A stretch of 64,000 bases of DNA from Vitrella brassicaformis. Its lineage: Eukaryota; Sar; Vitrellaceae. The stretch spans positions 127,243-191,242 of the forward strand of contig CDMY01000040.1 in the NCBI GenBank assembly GCA_001179505.1. The letters run 5' to 3'. Below are positions 1-11,700 of this stretch, piece by piece. Within the stretch, counting starts at the first letter, position 1. Every line of letters begins with the position of its first letter. The translations under genes and the position numbers were made by a program. The notes below the pieces were generated by a model, which was not told where the DNA came from, did no database searches, and saw only the letters and a program-made list of their open reading frames with translations.

Positions 1-222
1 TGCGAGAGTCCGAGATGCATGTATTCTTCTCGCTGGCCATCGATGCTACCGTGAGTATCCGCAGGATTGGGTTCATCGGCAACTACAGCAGGTCAACTGT
101 CGTATTGACGCGAGCGAACGATGGCCCAATGTTTATTCGAGTCGACAAGTCGAGCGTCAGGTTGGTCTTCAAGTTAGATCATGGCAAATTCTCCACCTCC
201 TTCTTGACTTTGGTGGTTATAG

Positions 223-399
223 ATCCAAGTGGGGAGGGACAAATTGCCCTTCTTTCCCGATACTCAGCTTGCCGATGAAATGGCGAAGTATCTCGACCAA
301 TTGTCCCAAGAGACACGGGAGGTTTTCAGCAACGACCAGAAGCACACATTTGGGTTTGACTATGTCGTCTGCGCCGAATACCAGCCAGAAAGCTCGTAA
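223..399 (+). CDS. 3'-terminal exon of an unidentified gene (5' part outside or unresolved)
   Basis: The frame ending at the TAA at 397-399 reads as natural protein for about 49 residues (…PDTQLADEMAKYLDQL… to …VVCAEYQPESS). It is open back to a stop at 220-222, so the exon must start at a splice acceptor between about 223 and 253; AG dinucleotides occur at 221-222, 228-229 and 235-236. The composition (charged, helical, no low complexity) fits a coding C-terminus, whereas other frames here give shadow-like translations. No family is recognised. An alternative is the overlapping plus ORF at 15-278, which looks less protein-like. Upstream exons would lie left of the window. Confidence 0.35.
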   Translation: MQVGRDKLPFFPDTQLADEMAKYLDQLSQETREVFSNDQKHTFGFDYVVCAEYQPESS

Positions 400-1293
400 C
401 AAATAGCCCAAAAGCAAGTTAGTATTACAAGCATCCATCGACAGAGACAATGAGACGCTAGTTGAAATACAAAGTCAATACTTGTCGCTCTAAAACAAAC
501 ACAAAATGCATCCGTCCTTGTACGTGGGATTCCACCCATCCACCACACACAGTAACCGCCACCAGCCTTTTCCAGCTGCCATGCATGATGGATGCATGTA
601 TTCATTCAGTCCTGGCCTGTCTGTCTGTCTCTTCACAAGCAAGGGGCGGCGACACACACCTCCTGACACTCTTGCGGCACATACCTCACCTTGGGTTGAT
701 CACAACCCCACGCGTGTGGCATGTGGCATCACACGCACACGTAGTGGATGGGTGCACTGGGTGGGTGTGCTTACAGTCAAACCCGGTGCATACACAACAC
801 GCTGGCACACGTGTCTATCTCGATGTCTGTCTTTCTGCCCATGTAGGTCTTGTGAATGGTCAAAGCAGCGTGTGGGGTGAATATTGCAGGGGAGTCTCGA
901 TTGCCCTCCTCCTTCTCACTGCCGGGCCCTCACTCGTCGCCTCTCATCAGTACTGACTGCGTGGCGAACAGGGACAAACCATGCCGGCAAACAGGGACGA
1001 CAACGGAGAGAAAGGCGCTGACGACGCACGAACAAATCATTTCCCTACCCTTCCTGCCTCCCTGCCTCCCTCCCTGCCTCTCTCCTTGTGCCTGCCTGCC
1101 GGCTGCCTCCGTCTTTCACCCGACTTCATGTGCAGTTGAGTAGGTCGGTCACAGTGTCGAGGCGGCCAACCATCTCTGCTTGATCTCTGCTCCCCTATGC
1201 GGTCAGCCACCTCTTAACTCTCAACCCTGACCAAAGAGAAAAAGAAAGAGGAACAGACATGAGGGCATCGATGGATGTGCAGACCTCACTTAC
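400..1293. other. No convincing gene; intergenic or intronic, microsatellite-rich
   Basis: This stretch carries the TGTCTGTCTG, CACACAC and CCTGCCTCC runs typical of introns and spacers elsewhere in the window. ORFs occur on both strands but none shows a conserved motif or a consistent exon chain. Further minus-strand exons of the histidyl-tRNA synthetase relic would be expected here if that gene were intact, and none is recognisable. Confidence 0.5.
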
Positions 1294-1545
1294 CATTTTG
1301 TCGATCATGTCGCGTTTGACGTTGTCCCAGGGCTCTTCGTCGAGCTTGTCACTGGCCGAGCAGATGGGGCGGAACTTCTGCTGCGGCATGCCACACACTT
1401 CCATGATCGCTTCCAGCGGCTTCCTGACACAAAGATGCGCACATTTGCAGCTCCACTGACCCAATCACTCGCCCACCCACCTGTGTTTGACCTTGACTGC
1501 AGCCCCCATTGGGAAAGAGCCGGTCCAAGATCTCTGACTGCCCAT
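1294..1545 (-). pseudogene. Relic of cytosolic histidyl-tRNA synthetase (two exons only)
   Basis: The minus-strand exon 1423-1294, flanked by a TCAG acceptor and a GTAAGT donor, encodes a segment from KPLEAIMEVCGM to NVKRDMIDKM. This matches the class II histidyl-tRNA synthetase stretch that in yeast and human reads HRK-ILDG...ICGV...SAVDKLDK-W..VK.EM, linking the anticodon-side helices to the catalytic core. The upstream exon (about 1545-1481) supplies EILDRLFPNG and AVKVKH, but these lie in different frames, with a run of five C on the plus strand near 1503 as the probable indel. No catalytic motifs 1, 2 or 3 and no anticodon-binding domain were found nearby, so this looks like a truncated, frameshifted copy. 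The family assignment is by recalled similarity and should be confirmed by search. Confidence 0.55.
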
Positions 1546-1603
1546 TCTTTCCTCTGCTGAGTATCCAAGATACACAAACACGTGCAATCCATAAAGTGCT
1601 CAT

Positions 1604-1622
1604 GTCTCTCTCTCTCTCTCTC
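1604..1622. repeat. (TC)n microsatellite
   Basis: Uninterrupted TC dinucleotides in non-coding DNA between the histidyl-tRNA synthetase relic and direct repeat copy 1. The equivalent flank of repeat copy 2 carries a (GA)n run at about 6549-6574. Confidence 0.8.
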
Positions 1623-1744
1623 TGTGCGTTCCTGTGTGCCCACTCAGAGACACATAGTGTCGTCGGCGATTCGAGCACCCTCGATGGCCTCTGCACTAAT
1701 CGCTTTCGCCGGTCCGACAGATGCTCGGCTTCGGTCCTCGTCTT

Positions 1745-2290
1745 TGTCTCACTACTAGAAATAAATGGGATATCGACAAGCTGCTTGCTGTCGCGCAGTT
1801 CTGAGTGACTGACAGACAGACTGACGACTGAAGCCGCCTCCTGCGTATGCTTCAACCAACAGTACTTCAAAAGAAAAAGAAACGAGGGAAAGAGAAAAAA
1901 AAGAAGGGGAAAAAAGGAGAGAAGAAACGGGTCGTTGTGGACGTTGTACGCTGTGTCTTCCCCAATCCAATCCACCTGCCAACCGTTTCTATGCCTTCTT
2001 CCTGCCTACTTGTTGGCTGATTGTGTGTTTTCCTGGGGCTTACCACCCCGGCTTGAAGGATTGTGTGTGGCTCTGCTGCTGAGTGGGAGAGCCATTCATC
2101 AAACTGAAAAAAAGAAACATCGCGCACACACACAAAATGAGAGACACACTCATGACACGCACGATGTGGCGTGGCGTCTCGCTGTCTCTTTCTCTCTCCC
2201 TCTGCCTGCCTCGTGTCTGTGTGAGCGCACCGTGTCGGCCACTGGAGCGCCGCGCTTCTGAGGGATTTGTGATGGCTCGCCGCTATATTG
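1745..2290 (+). repeat. Long direct repeat, copy 1 (~550 bp)
   Basis: The sequence from GTCTCACTACTAG through GTGATGGCTCGCCGC recurs at 6590-7210 in the same orientation with only scattered substitutions, apart from a divergent purine-rich internal stretch (about 1845-1920 versus 6720-6830) where copy 2 is longer. It holds no recognisable gene. The ends do not show TG...CA termini, and the DNA between the copies is a spliced cellular gene, so LTRs are unlikely; a segmental duplication fits better. Confidence 0.85.
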
Positions 2291-2514
2291 GCGTCGTCCT
2301 TGGACGGGAACAATTGGCGAAAAGCGCTCAATGAGGGTGGGATGAGAATGAGATTGGAGGTCAAATGAGAACAGACCACTTTGAGTACGTTAATGATACA
2401 CAGGCCCATTCATTTATTGGTCTCGTGGCGTGGCAGGGACCGTCCGTTCGATCATCCATGGAAAGCAAAAGAACAACCAGCCAGGCAGGTAGTGGGAATG
2501 ACGTCTCCCTCCAC

Positions 2515-5500
2515 TCATATGTGTGAACGCAACGCATGAATGTACACATGCGTATGCAGGCAGGCTCGTGTGGCCGGTCGGCCCTTATATCCCCGCCTCC
2601 TCCCGGCTGAATGGGTCAAGGGGATCAGGCGGCGCCTGATCGTCCCAGGGGCCAACCTCCGTGGTGTCGACGGGGATCCGGCGGCTGTTTTGCCGACCGA
2701 CAGCTCAAAATTTGGCGTGTTCTGAGATGCCACCAGCTTGGGGGCGCTGACAAGGACACACAGAGACACCACAAAGAGGGAGACCATCCATCTGTACATC
2801 CCGTTTGACAAGTCATATGTGTACGTGTTCGTGCGCACCGCACCCTTTGTTCCATTTGTGCAGCTCGACTCTGATGGGGAGCTCGCCGTACTTGTTCCTT
2901 GCCATAATGATGTCGACAAAGGTCTGCCACCACGGCATGGCACGGCACAGCATTCCAATTTGCGCAGGTGTATGCATGTTTTGTGTTCACGTGTGTGATG
3001 TGTGGGCGTGTTGTGTACCTTCTTGCTGCTGTCTGTCCAGGCGCCAGAATTGGCGTAGACGATTTGTTCTTGGCCTTTGTCGTACTTCTGGAACTTGCGC
3101 AGGTAGTGGTCTGCGTGCACATGATTCCAGCCGTCCATGAGTGACCTTGATGGCTTCCAAGGACGTACCGTGGGTGTGTCCCATCACAGTGACGGTGGCG
3201 TCCTTCTCGCTGCACACGAAATACTCCTGGTTCGCTGTCGAGCCCTGCATATGAGGAAGTGGTTGGTGCACAAACGCGCGTTGGTCTGAGGAGTGTAGGT
3301 GAAGGCGTACGATCAGTAACTCCTTGATGTAGTCCTCAGACATCCCCTGGTTTGCAAACCTATCGCAGACACACACATGCACACGTGTGCGTGTATGCGG
3401 GGAGGCGCAATGACAGTGAGCTCACTGTCCGGGCAGCAGTGCATAGTCCCTGCACACACATACACATACAGATGTGTAGATGTGTGTACGGCAATGCGCG
3501 CGCCATCTCTGTGCACATACTGAATGATGCTCCACATGCTCTTGTCCGGGTACATCATCAGCGAGTCGCTCATAGTGCCGTTGGAGCCGTACAAAGCGCG
3601 CTGCGAAGACGAACCCATTCACGTGTGCATGACACATATCGATTCATACGTACATCGGACCGCATCAGTACACGTATGTATTTCATCTGCCCGGTGAAGT
3701 AGAGGTGTTTCAGTTCCTCCTCGGATGGTTCGTGGTCGTATTCACACGCCCCCAGCATGATCGTCTTCCTGCAGGCGAACACACAGGCAAAAGCACCAGT
3801 GCCGAACACCTGTGATGACTTTCGCAAGCTAGCTACGGCTACGCTAGTTTTGGGAAGCCTTTTCGTGTGCTGAAGACAAGGGAGACACGGAGACATCCCA
3901 GTGCACAAGTGAAGTTATTCGGGTACAAGGCCCTTCACTTACAATCGTTCCATGAACTTGCGAGTCAGATACTTTCCGAGCCATGACCGCCTGATGACTC
4001 TGAGAGAGACATAGCACGTGTTCATCGATGACAGCACCGTTCTTGATGCGTCGCATACGTACATGCAGGTATGCATACCTGAGTGTGCCTCTGACAGTCT
4101 CTGAGTAGACAGGCAGTGCAAACGGGTCGTCAGCCTCGGCAATCCTGTCCAGCCAAATTTGTACACGTGTGTCCGTGTTGATGAAAATAGGTCTGTTTTA
4201 TGTGAAGATCGGCGGCACCAGTTGGGATGCTCCGGCGTGTGCTCGTCGATCCACTCTCTGCAATGAAATGGAGGTCTCAGCACAGGAGTGTGTCACCTTC
4301 CTTCAAAGCAAAGTGCCCGTGTGTACTTGACAGCGAGATAATGGGTCGTAAACCAGTTCGCCAGAGCGGCGAATCCCTGAAAATAAGTATAAACAACCCA
4401 CTGGAAGCGGACATCTTCGAAACCGCAGGTACCTTCTGTTTTTTGTTCTTTTTCTTCTCGGCTCTGATCTCCTCCCGCTTGTAGTGGTCGGCCTGGCACG
4501 CAGACGCAGGACAAACAAAGAGACCTAAGTTACAGTGGCGTATGGAACTCGCCTCACCTGGCAGCGAGAGACGTACTCTCCTGCCAAAGCCATCCCACAC
4601 ACAGAGCATTTTGTGTTCGCTGGCTGCGGTGTGTATTCTTTTCTTCTCTGGCGTCACTGACCACCCAGCCGTCTTACCGTACGAAGGGCGACCCAGGGGA
4701 TCCTGTATGCACAACACATACGGTGTGTGATCGTGTGTGGTGTGTGAATACTCGTACCGGTCGGTTGAATATGTCTGTCAGACGAGCAAATACGGAGACA
4801 CACACCAGTCAGATCAAAGAGGCAAGTGCATCCCTGTCGTACCGTTGAAATGTCCGTGCTGCATCTTGACGAGTGGGAGAGAATCCGAAGGGAAATACAG
4901 GAAGTCGCCTGGGTAGTGGACTGATGGGCCTGCAAGAATGAATGTAGTATCCCTTCATCAACATCAACGGACAAAGGCGCGTATGTATCCATCACCCCTG
5001 TCTGCTGTGTGTACTGACCGAATAGCTCTCGGACCAGCTGCTCACTGAGGCGGTCGTCGTGGTTCCCTGCACGCAAAATACGCGCATGCTGTGTGCAGCC
5101 ATCGACGTGTGTCAGCGAGAGAGCCGATTTGTGTACCTCTGAGGATCCAGACCTCGGCGCTTGTTTCAGCCGCTATCTTCTTGATGGACTCGATGATCTC
5201 TACAGGACATACGGATGTGTACACATGTAGATATGCAGCCCATGTACATGTACATGTGTGCTCAGGCGCTACCTGGGAAGACCACGCCGAAGCGCTCTAC
5301 GGGATCAGTCAGGATCTGCGCATTATGACACATACATTCGCGTGAGGGCATGTCTACATACGCGTGTGCGCGGCTATACACTGCGAATCGTGGGGGTTTC
5401 CTCGTCCTGCAAAGAAACAGTTCAGTCCGTGCGCTGCCAAGGACGAGACACATCTCTCTCTCTCTCTTTCTGCTAAGATACCAGAGGTGTAAGCCAAGCC

Positions 5501-6103
5501 TCAAACACATCACCTGAACGCACACACGAGAGGTGCAGGAGACCGTACGCGTGCAGGTGGAGATCTGTGTGGACCTAGAAACACAATATGACTGATTTTC
5601 TCTTCAGAGATGTAGCTTGGCACGGCGTGGTACTGAAAGAATTGGCGCACGTCAGCGAGGGTTTCGGCCTTCTGCGTCCTGCAGGTCAAAAACAACGGAA
5701 AAGCGCACACTTGACGGTATGGTGCTGGTGGTGGTTCGTTGAAGAGATCTGCCATACCGCGGGCTTCCGAGATGCATATCGCTCACCTACAATGGCAAAT
5801 GGATGCATTCAACCCGGTACATACCTTGATGGATCCTTTTCCTGCGAACCACACGGATCTTCGAGAATTCAGGTTCGGTCGCGTTGGCGGCCACACGAGC
5901 CTGCGCACCCACAAACAGAGTCGTTTGCCAGATGCACACCGAGAGGGTGGGCGCCGACCTACCCTCAATTGCCTACCCTACTGCCCACGCACCTGCAGTA
6001 GGGATGCTGCCTTCACGTTGATATTGGCATTTCTCACGCGAAGGGCGGATGAGTGAAGACTGGCGAGGAGGATCAAGGTGGAAAACACCACAAAACAACG
6101 CAT
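2515..6103 (-). CDS. Secreted calcineurin-like metallophosphoesterase (LpxH-like motif set)
   Basis: About 17 small exons. The protein starts at 6103 with a hydrophobic signal peptide (MRCFVVFSTLILLASLHSS). The diagnostic two-metal phosphoesterase motifs appear in order across exons: SDMHLGS (about 5795-5775), LGDVFEAW (across the intron near 5580-5500), RGNHDD (spanning the intron near 5090-5045), QHGHFNG (about 4840) and GHTH (about 3165) followed by ANSGAWTDS. This order is that of calcineurin-like phosphoesterases, with GDVFEAW close to the GD.FE.W of the LpxH/UDP-diacylglucosamine hydrolase branch. An insertion with a KCSVCGMALAGEYVSRC segment may bind zinc. Exon joins are phase-consistent from SDMHLGS onward; the join of exon 1 to exon 2 is not, so the N-terminus is uncertain. 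The C-terminus is also uncertain: I end at the TGA at 2515, but another frame would end near 2590. The substrate is unknown. The gene lies between two long direct repeats. Confidence 0.75.
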
Positions 6104-6589
6104 CTCTTGGAAGGATGGAAGGATGGGAGGATAGAGATGGAAAACCTGTTGTAAATTCGATCTCCCCATGTTCTTCATGGGTTCTCCGCGTTGAGAGGGC
6201 ACAACAGGGATTCACTGAGAGACATACATTCGTACGTCTTCGAGCGAAGGGAAGGATCTCGTAGGACGGCAGAAGGCGCACACACACACAGAAACAGTTT
6301 TGACGCCATCATGCACGCATGCAGAAATGAGCAGAAAAAGGAGAGAAAGGGAGAAGAAAGCAAGGCCGTGAAGGGGATATGTGCGATCGACCACAATACT
6401 GTACAGTAGTGTGCCCAAAGTGCATGTGGCGTGTGCCTTGCATTGCGCTGCGCTGCCTGAGGCAGCGCCGCACGGCACACAGAAAGTACGTTGGGAGAGC
6501 GAGTGGCTCGAACCCATTGGATACATCATGAAACAGACAGACAGACAGACGGAGAGAGAGAGAGAGAGAGAGAGACAGGCCTCGCCTTT
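6104..6589. other. 5' flank of the metallophosphoesterase gene; no gene seen
   Basis: Upstream of the minus-strand start at 6103. It contains (CA)n, a GACA run near 6536-6552 and a (GA)n tract at about 6549-6574. No exon-like reading frame was recognised. Confidence 0.5.
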
Positions 6590-7210
6590 CTGTCTCACTA
6601 CTACTAGAAATAAATGGGATATCGACACTCCACTTACTGTATCGACAAGCTGCTTGCTGTCGCGCAGTTCTGAGTGACTGACAGACAGACTGACGACTGA
6701 AGCCGCCTCCTGCGTCGCCGTTCTGCTTCATTGACCGATTGATGCTTCAGCCATCTCTCACTAAGAATGAAACAGCTAAGAAGAGCAAACAAAAAGAAAA
6801 GAGGAGAAGAGAAAAAAGAAGGGGAAAAAAGGAGAGAAGAAACGGGTCGTTGTGGACGTTGTACGCTGTGTCTTCCCCAATCCAATCCACCTGCCAACCG
6901 TTTCTATGCCTTCTTCCTGCCTACTTGTTGGCTGATTGTGTGTTTTCCTGGGGCTTACCACCCCGGCTTGAAGGATTGTGTGTGGCTCTGCTGCTGAGTG
7001 GGAGAGCCATTCATCAAACTGAAAGAAGGAAACATCGCGCACACACACAAAGTGAGAGACACACTCATGACAAGCACGATGTGGCGTGGCGTCTCGCTGT
7101 CTCTTTCTCTCTCCCTCTGCCTGCCCCGTGTCTGTCTGAGCGCACCGTGTCGACCACTGGAGGGCCGCACTTCTGAGGAAACTGTGATGGCTCGCCGCCA
7201 ATATCGGCAT
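6590..7210 (+). repeat. Long direct repeat, copy 2 (~600 bp)
   Basis: Second copy of the 1745-2290 element, same orientation, about 4.85 kb away. It shares long identical blocks, including the segment from GGGTCGTTGTGGACGTTG to TGAGTGGGAGAGCCATTC, and differs by scattered substitutions, a longer internal insertion, and an extra ATCGACACTCCACTTACTGT block near its left end. Confidence 0.85.
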
Positions 7211-7259
7211 AGTCCTTGAAGAAGTCATACATAGAGTCCTTTCGGCCCGTCCGTTTCAT
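7187..7259 (-). CDS. Possible first exon of an unidentified minus-strand gene
   Basis: From an ATG at 7259 the minus strand reads MKRTGRKDSMYDFFKDYA and on to GGEPSQ, before a GTTTCC that could be a donor. It overlaps the right edge of repeat copy 2; the matching edge of copy 1 is diverged in this frame, so the exon belongs to unique sequence that abuts the repeat. No downstream exon could be chained to it. Function unknown. Confidence 0.25.
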
Positions 7260-8776
7260 CGCAGAGTGAGCAACGATACGATGAATGAGAGGGACGAAGC
7301 AAACGATGGACAGTGATACAATCCTACAACTTCAAATGCACAAGTGTGTGCGTATTGTGGACGAAAGGTCATACACTCACTCACTCACTCGCACACACAC
7401 GTAGGCACACCCGTACACGCGTAAGCCCGTGAGCCCCTCCATCCCAAACGCCCACCCAGCCATCAAAGCGACACTCCGGAGCGGGCACGAAAAGCGTTTC
7501 TTTCTCCTGTCTGCTCCATCCCTCCCTCCCTCCCTCCCTCAATAAATTGCCCACATACACCGTCCTAATTGATCAAGCTAGAAAGAACACACTGCTCCAA
7601 CCGAAGACGCCTCTGTGTGGTGTCCTCGGCACTCTACCGCAATATACCACGACACTCGACTCGACCCATTGGGCTTCGCAGGTGTATGTATGTTGCAAAG
7701 GTCGACACGCCCGATTGATAAGGAGGGCAATTCACGAATAGAAACCTACCGGGTATGTGCGCTCATCTTGGCCGTGAGAAAACTCTCAGGTGTCGCCACT
7801 GAGTGACTCGAATGCTGACGGATCAACCGTCTGTCTGCCAGCGCCAAAGCGCCTTCCTGCCAGCTTGGAATCCTCCCTCGTTCAAGTGGCCTGTAGTGGC
7901 CTCGCAGCGGACGTCCCCTACCGACACATACATAGACGCCCAGGAAGGGAATGTGTGAATCCCTTGCCTTCGAGCGCATTCACCCAACCCTGTACGCAAC
8001 GCGCACACCCATCACCCACAGATGGGATGCCGTCGTCCTCCCCTCACCATTTCTCGTCTCGCTTCAACAAACCTGACACACGACACACTCGACAGACAAC
8101 AGGAGAAATCAACACTGTTAGAAGGGTGTATTATGTCAAGCCGGCGCTCTTCGTACCTTGCGTGATTTCAGTTGTCTTCAAGTTGTTTCTCGCCACTCCA
8201 TTTCATTTGTCGATCGGGGAGGAACCGGGGAGTGGAAGGTGTCAAGGCGCACCCCTCTGTCCCTCGTGTGCGGCGTATCGCAAAGACGACGTCCCCATCC
8301 TCAAATCAGTGAGTCACAGCACCAGAGGACCCGCTCTGCGGAATCGATGATGGCGTGTTTCTTCCCTCCCTGTGTGTGTCTGCAGGTCCACTCGGCCACG
8401 GGGTTTGTTGCGAGAACGTCGGCGAATCTGTTGTGTCATGCACGGGAGGCGCATGTGTGAGTAGGGAGTGAGGATACTTGGGTGTCTGTCTTCGAGGACG
8501 GGCTTTGTAGGAACGTTTGGAAATCAAGGTGGGTGTCAGACAACAGACGGACAGACGGGCAGGGAGGCGGGAAGGAGAAGTTGCGGATGTATGCCTGAGG
8601 TGTCTTGTAGTGGGATTAGTGGGTGGGTGGGTGAGTGAGAACGTAGAAAGACCAAGGGTTATGACGTTGACGGTGTTTGCACGCGTGTACCATCACACCC
8701 ATTTGACCCATTCTCTCTGTTTGTATGGGTTGCCCCTTCAGTTATTCCGTTTGTGAGCTGCCAGGGTGTGTCATAG
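7260..8776. other. Spacer upstream of the DEK-C-like gene; no confident gene
   Basis: Holds TCACTCAC, CCTCCCTCC and similar simple runs and several ORFs below about 190 codons, none with a recognisable domain. Part of it is probably promoter and 5' UTR of the plus-strand gene that starts at 8777. Confidence 0.45.
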
Positions 8777-11700
8777 ATGTCGGTGCCGCCAGGCCAGCCC
8801 GCCAAGTCGCCCTCCTCCCTCCCCCCACCAGAACCGGAACCCGAAGTCGTCGATTCCGACTCGAGCAACGAGCAGCCCCCGGCACGCTCACCTGCAGACA
8901 GGGGAGGCCTCTCTAACCAAGCGCCGGAACAGGCGGCGAGCAAGGAGGGGGCAGCAGGGGAGAGAGCGGACATGGACGTCGATCGTGGTGGCGGCGGCGG
9001 CGGCGGTGGTGGTGGTGGTGGTGCGGCGAAGAGTCGTGGGAGGCCCAAGAGGAAAGGAGAGGACAAGCAGCAGCAGCAGCAGCCAGAGGGAGGTGCCGAC
9101 CGACCGAAGCGGAACAAGCGCAACGCTGCTGACAAGGCGGGCTCGGCTGGAAATCTCCCTGACAACCTCGTCAAGAACCTCTTCCCCTCCCAGGCGGACA
9201 AGATGGTCAAGAAGAAGCGAAAAGACAAGGACAAGGACAAGGACAAGGACAAAGACAAGGACAAAGACAAGGGCGGACCTGCTGACATGCAACGCGACAA
9301 CCGCCACGCACAGCCGCCACCAGCGCACCACTCATCTACCAAGCATCTGCCCGACGGTGGTGAGTACCTGTCTGGTGAGAAGAAGCAGCTCTTGATGGAG
9401 TCGTTGAGGGGCTTCCTACTGGACAACGGGCTGCTGGTGACGGGCAAGCAGGTCCGTGTGGCCGTCGAGCGGAAGCTTCAGGTGTCATTCCGCAGCCATC
9501 GCAAGGACTTCATGACCGTCGTGGACGAGTGCATCCAATACCTAGCCAAGAAGGGCAAACTCGGTCAGTCACAAAGCCAATCAACAAACACAGAGAAATC
9601 GACTGGTTGACACGCCAATGTGTCGGGTATCTGTGCGTTCAGCCAACCAGCCTTCTGACGCGCACTCATCGGCTCGCCAGGGAGCGCAAAAGCGCCAGGG
9701 GTCGGCCCCGCCAGTCGGAGAGCGTCCACTGAAGCGGCCGAAGGGCTCTTCCTTCTCCATTATGGACTCTGACAGCCACAAGGACAAGCAGCGACGATCG
9801 ACTGGCGACATCTCCCGAGGCGCCGTGGACGGCCCCAAGGGAGGAGCCCACCCTCCCAAGTCAAACGCGCCCCCCTCCCCCTCACCTGACCCCGCTGCCC
9901 CGCCAGGGTCCCTCCCAGGCCAATATCGATGGGCCCCAGGGCAGCAAAAGCGACGCAAGAAGCGACGCGTGGCCTACCGCGTCCCGTGGTCGTGCCCGCA
10001 CCGGTATCTGCACCCCAGGAGCCAGTGCCTGGCGTGCATCGTGCGGTGCGGCGGCGGCAAAGACAGGATGGACTCGCTCACGGCGCACAAGATGTTGATG
10101 GATGCGGATGGAGGGGGGCATGAGGATCCCACAGCCGGCCACGAGTGGGTGAGCGACATGTTCGGGAGCGATGACGACATGAGCGGCGTGGAGACAGAAG
10201 GGCGCGACGACGGGCCGGGGGAGGGTGAGAGGTGCTCGGTGGCCTTCCTGGATCGGTTCGCCATGTGTGGGGAGCTGGACCGGCGCGGCCGGGCGTTGGC
10301 GCAGGGCGACAGCGGGGCGCATGGACAAGCGCAGGAGGAGATGAAGCGGTTGAGCGAGGAGCTGCACCGCCGATGGGCTGCCCACTGCAAGAGACTGACT
10401 CTGACCGTCAAGTGAGAGAAGGAGGGAGGAACATGTCTGCATGGACCCACGCCCTCAGCCCATGTTTGCCATGTTTTGCCATGTGTGTTGTGCTGTGTTG
10501 CGGCTGCCTCAGTCTTCTTGATGAGGACTCTGGCGGCGAGGAGGCCGGCCCCGAGCAGCAGTGGGGCTCGTTCCTGCGTGGTGCCTTCGACAAGGTCATC
10601 GCGCAGACAATCGCTGAGGGCAGCTTCGCCGACAAGCCCACTCCTGCCATACGCAAACGCCTCAAACAGCTGGGTGCGTCGCTCGCACAGACGCNNNNNN
10701 NNNNNNNNNNNNNNNNNNNNNNNNNNNNNNNNNNNNNNNNNNNNNNNNNNNNNNNNNNNNNNNNNNNNNNNNNNNNNNNNNNNNNNNNNNNNNNNNNNNN
10801 NNNNNNNNNNNNNNNNNNNNNNNNNNNNNNNNNNNNNNNNNNNNNNNNNNNNNNNNNNNNNNNNNNNNNNNNNNNNNNNNNNNNNNNNNNNNNNNNNNNN
10901 NNNNNNNNNNNNNNNNNNNNNNNNNNNNNNNNNNNNNNNNNNNNNNNNNNNNNNNNNNNNNNNNNNNNNNNNNNNNNNNNNNNNNNNNNNNNNNAGGTGG
11001 CACAGGCAGCCCGGGAAGGGGACCCCTCCTCCCTCTCCCCCCCTTTCTCTCCTTCCCCCGTGCCCTTCTTCCTTTCCCATCTGCTGGCCAGCACACCCAT
11101 CCCCCCGAACATGGACCCCTCATTCGACCTATCATCGCCCCGCCCATACACAGAGGAGCTTGACGCACCCGGCGCTGTCACAGCCCACCACCACAACCAA
11201 CACCAGCTGCAGCCGCACGACACGGCCGCCCGCAACCACAAGCCCAGCCCTGACGAGAAATGCCATTCAGATGACCGTCAAGGCGCACCAGTGTCGGCCG
11301 GCACGGCGCTCGTACCTCGCACACTGCAATGCGGCGGGGAAACCGACCGGACATCACTGCTGCGAGAAATGCTAGCCGACGAAGGAGTTCGGCGCAGCGT
11401 CGGCGCGGCTGCATGTTCGGTGCTGAGGCAGTTTGCCGCGGGTGGTGGTGGTGGTGCTAGCACGCAGCAGCAGGATGGGAGCAACTCCAGCCAGAAGTGG
11501 GTGCAGACCATCGTGGGCAACCACCTGCTCTCGTGTATCCAAGACCGCCCAATGTCACCCGAGGTCGCACCCGCCCAGCAGCAGCAGCAGCAGCATGGAT
11601 CGTCGTCGAGTCGCCAGGGCATGATCGAGCCGGAGAAGCCGATGGCTGCCGACAATTGTGTTGATGGCGGCATGAGCGGTGGGATGCGTGGTGGCAATAC

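Noticed and set aside
1745-7210. LTR retrotransposon with the direct repeats as LTRs
   Set aside because: No TG...CA ends, primer-binding site, polypurine tract or pol motifs; the interior is a spliced phosphoesterase gene.
9974-11241. Long minus-strand ORFs running through the N gap
   Set aside because: They are open only because N translates as X; the flanking plus-strand exons carry the coding signal.
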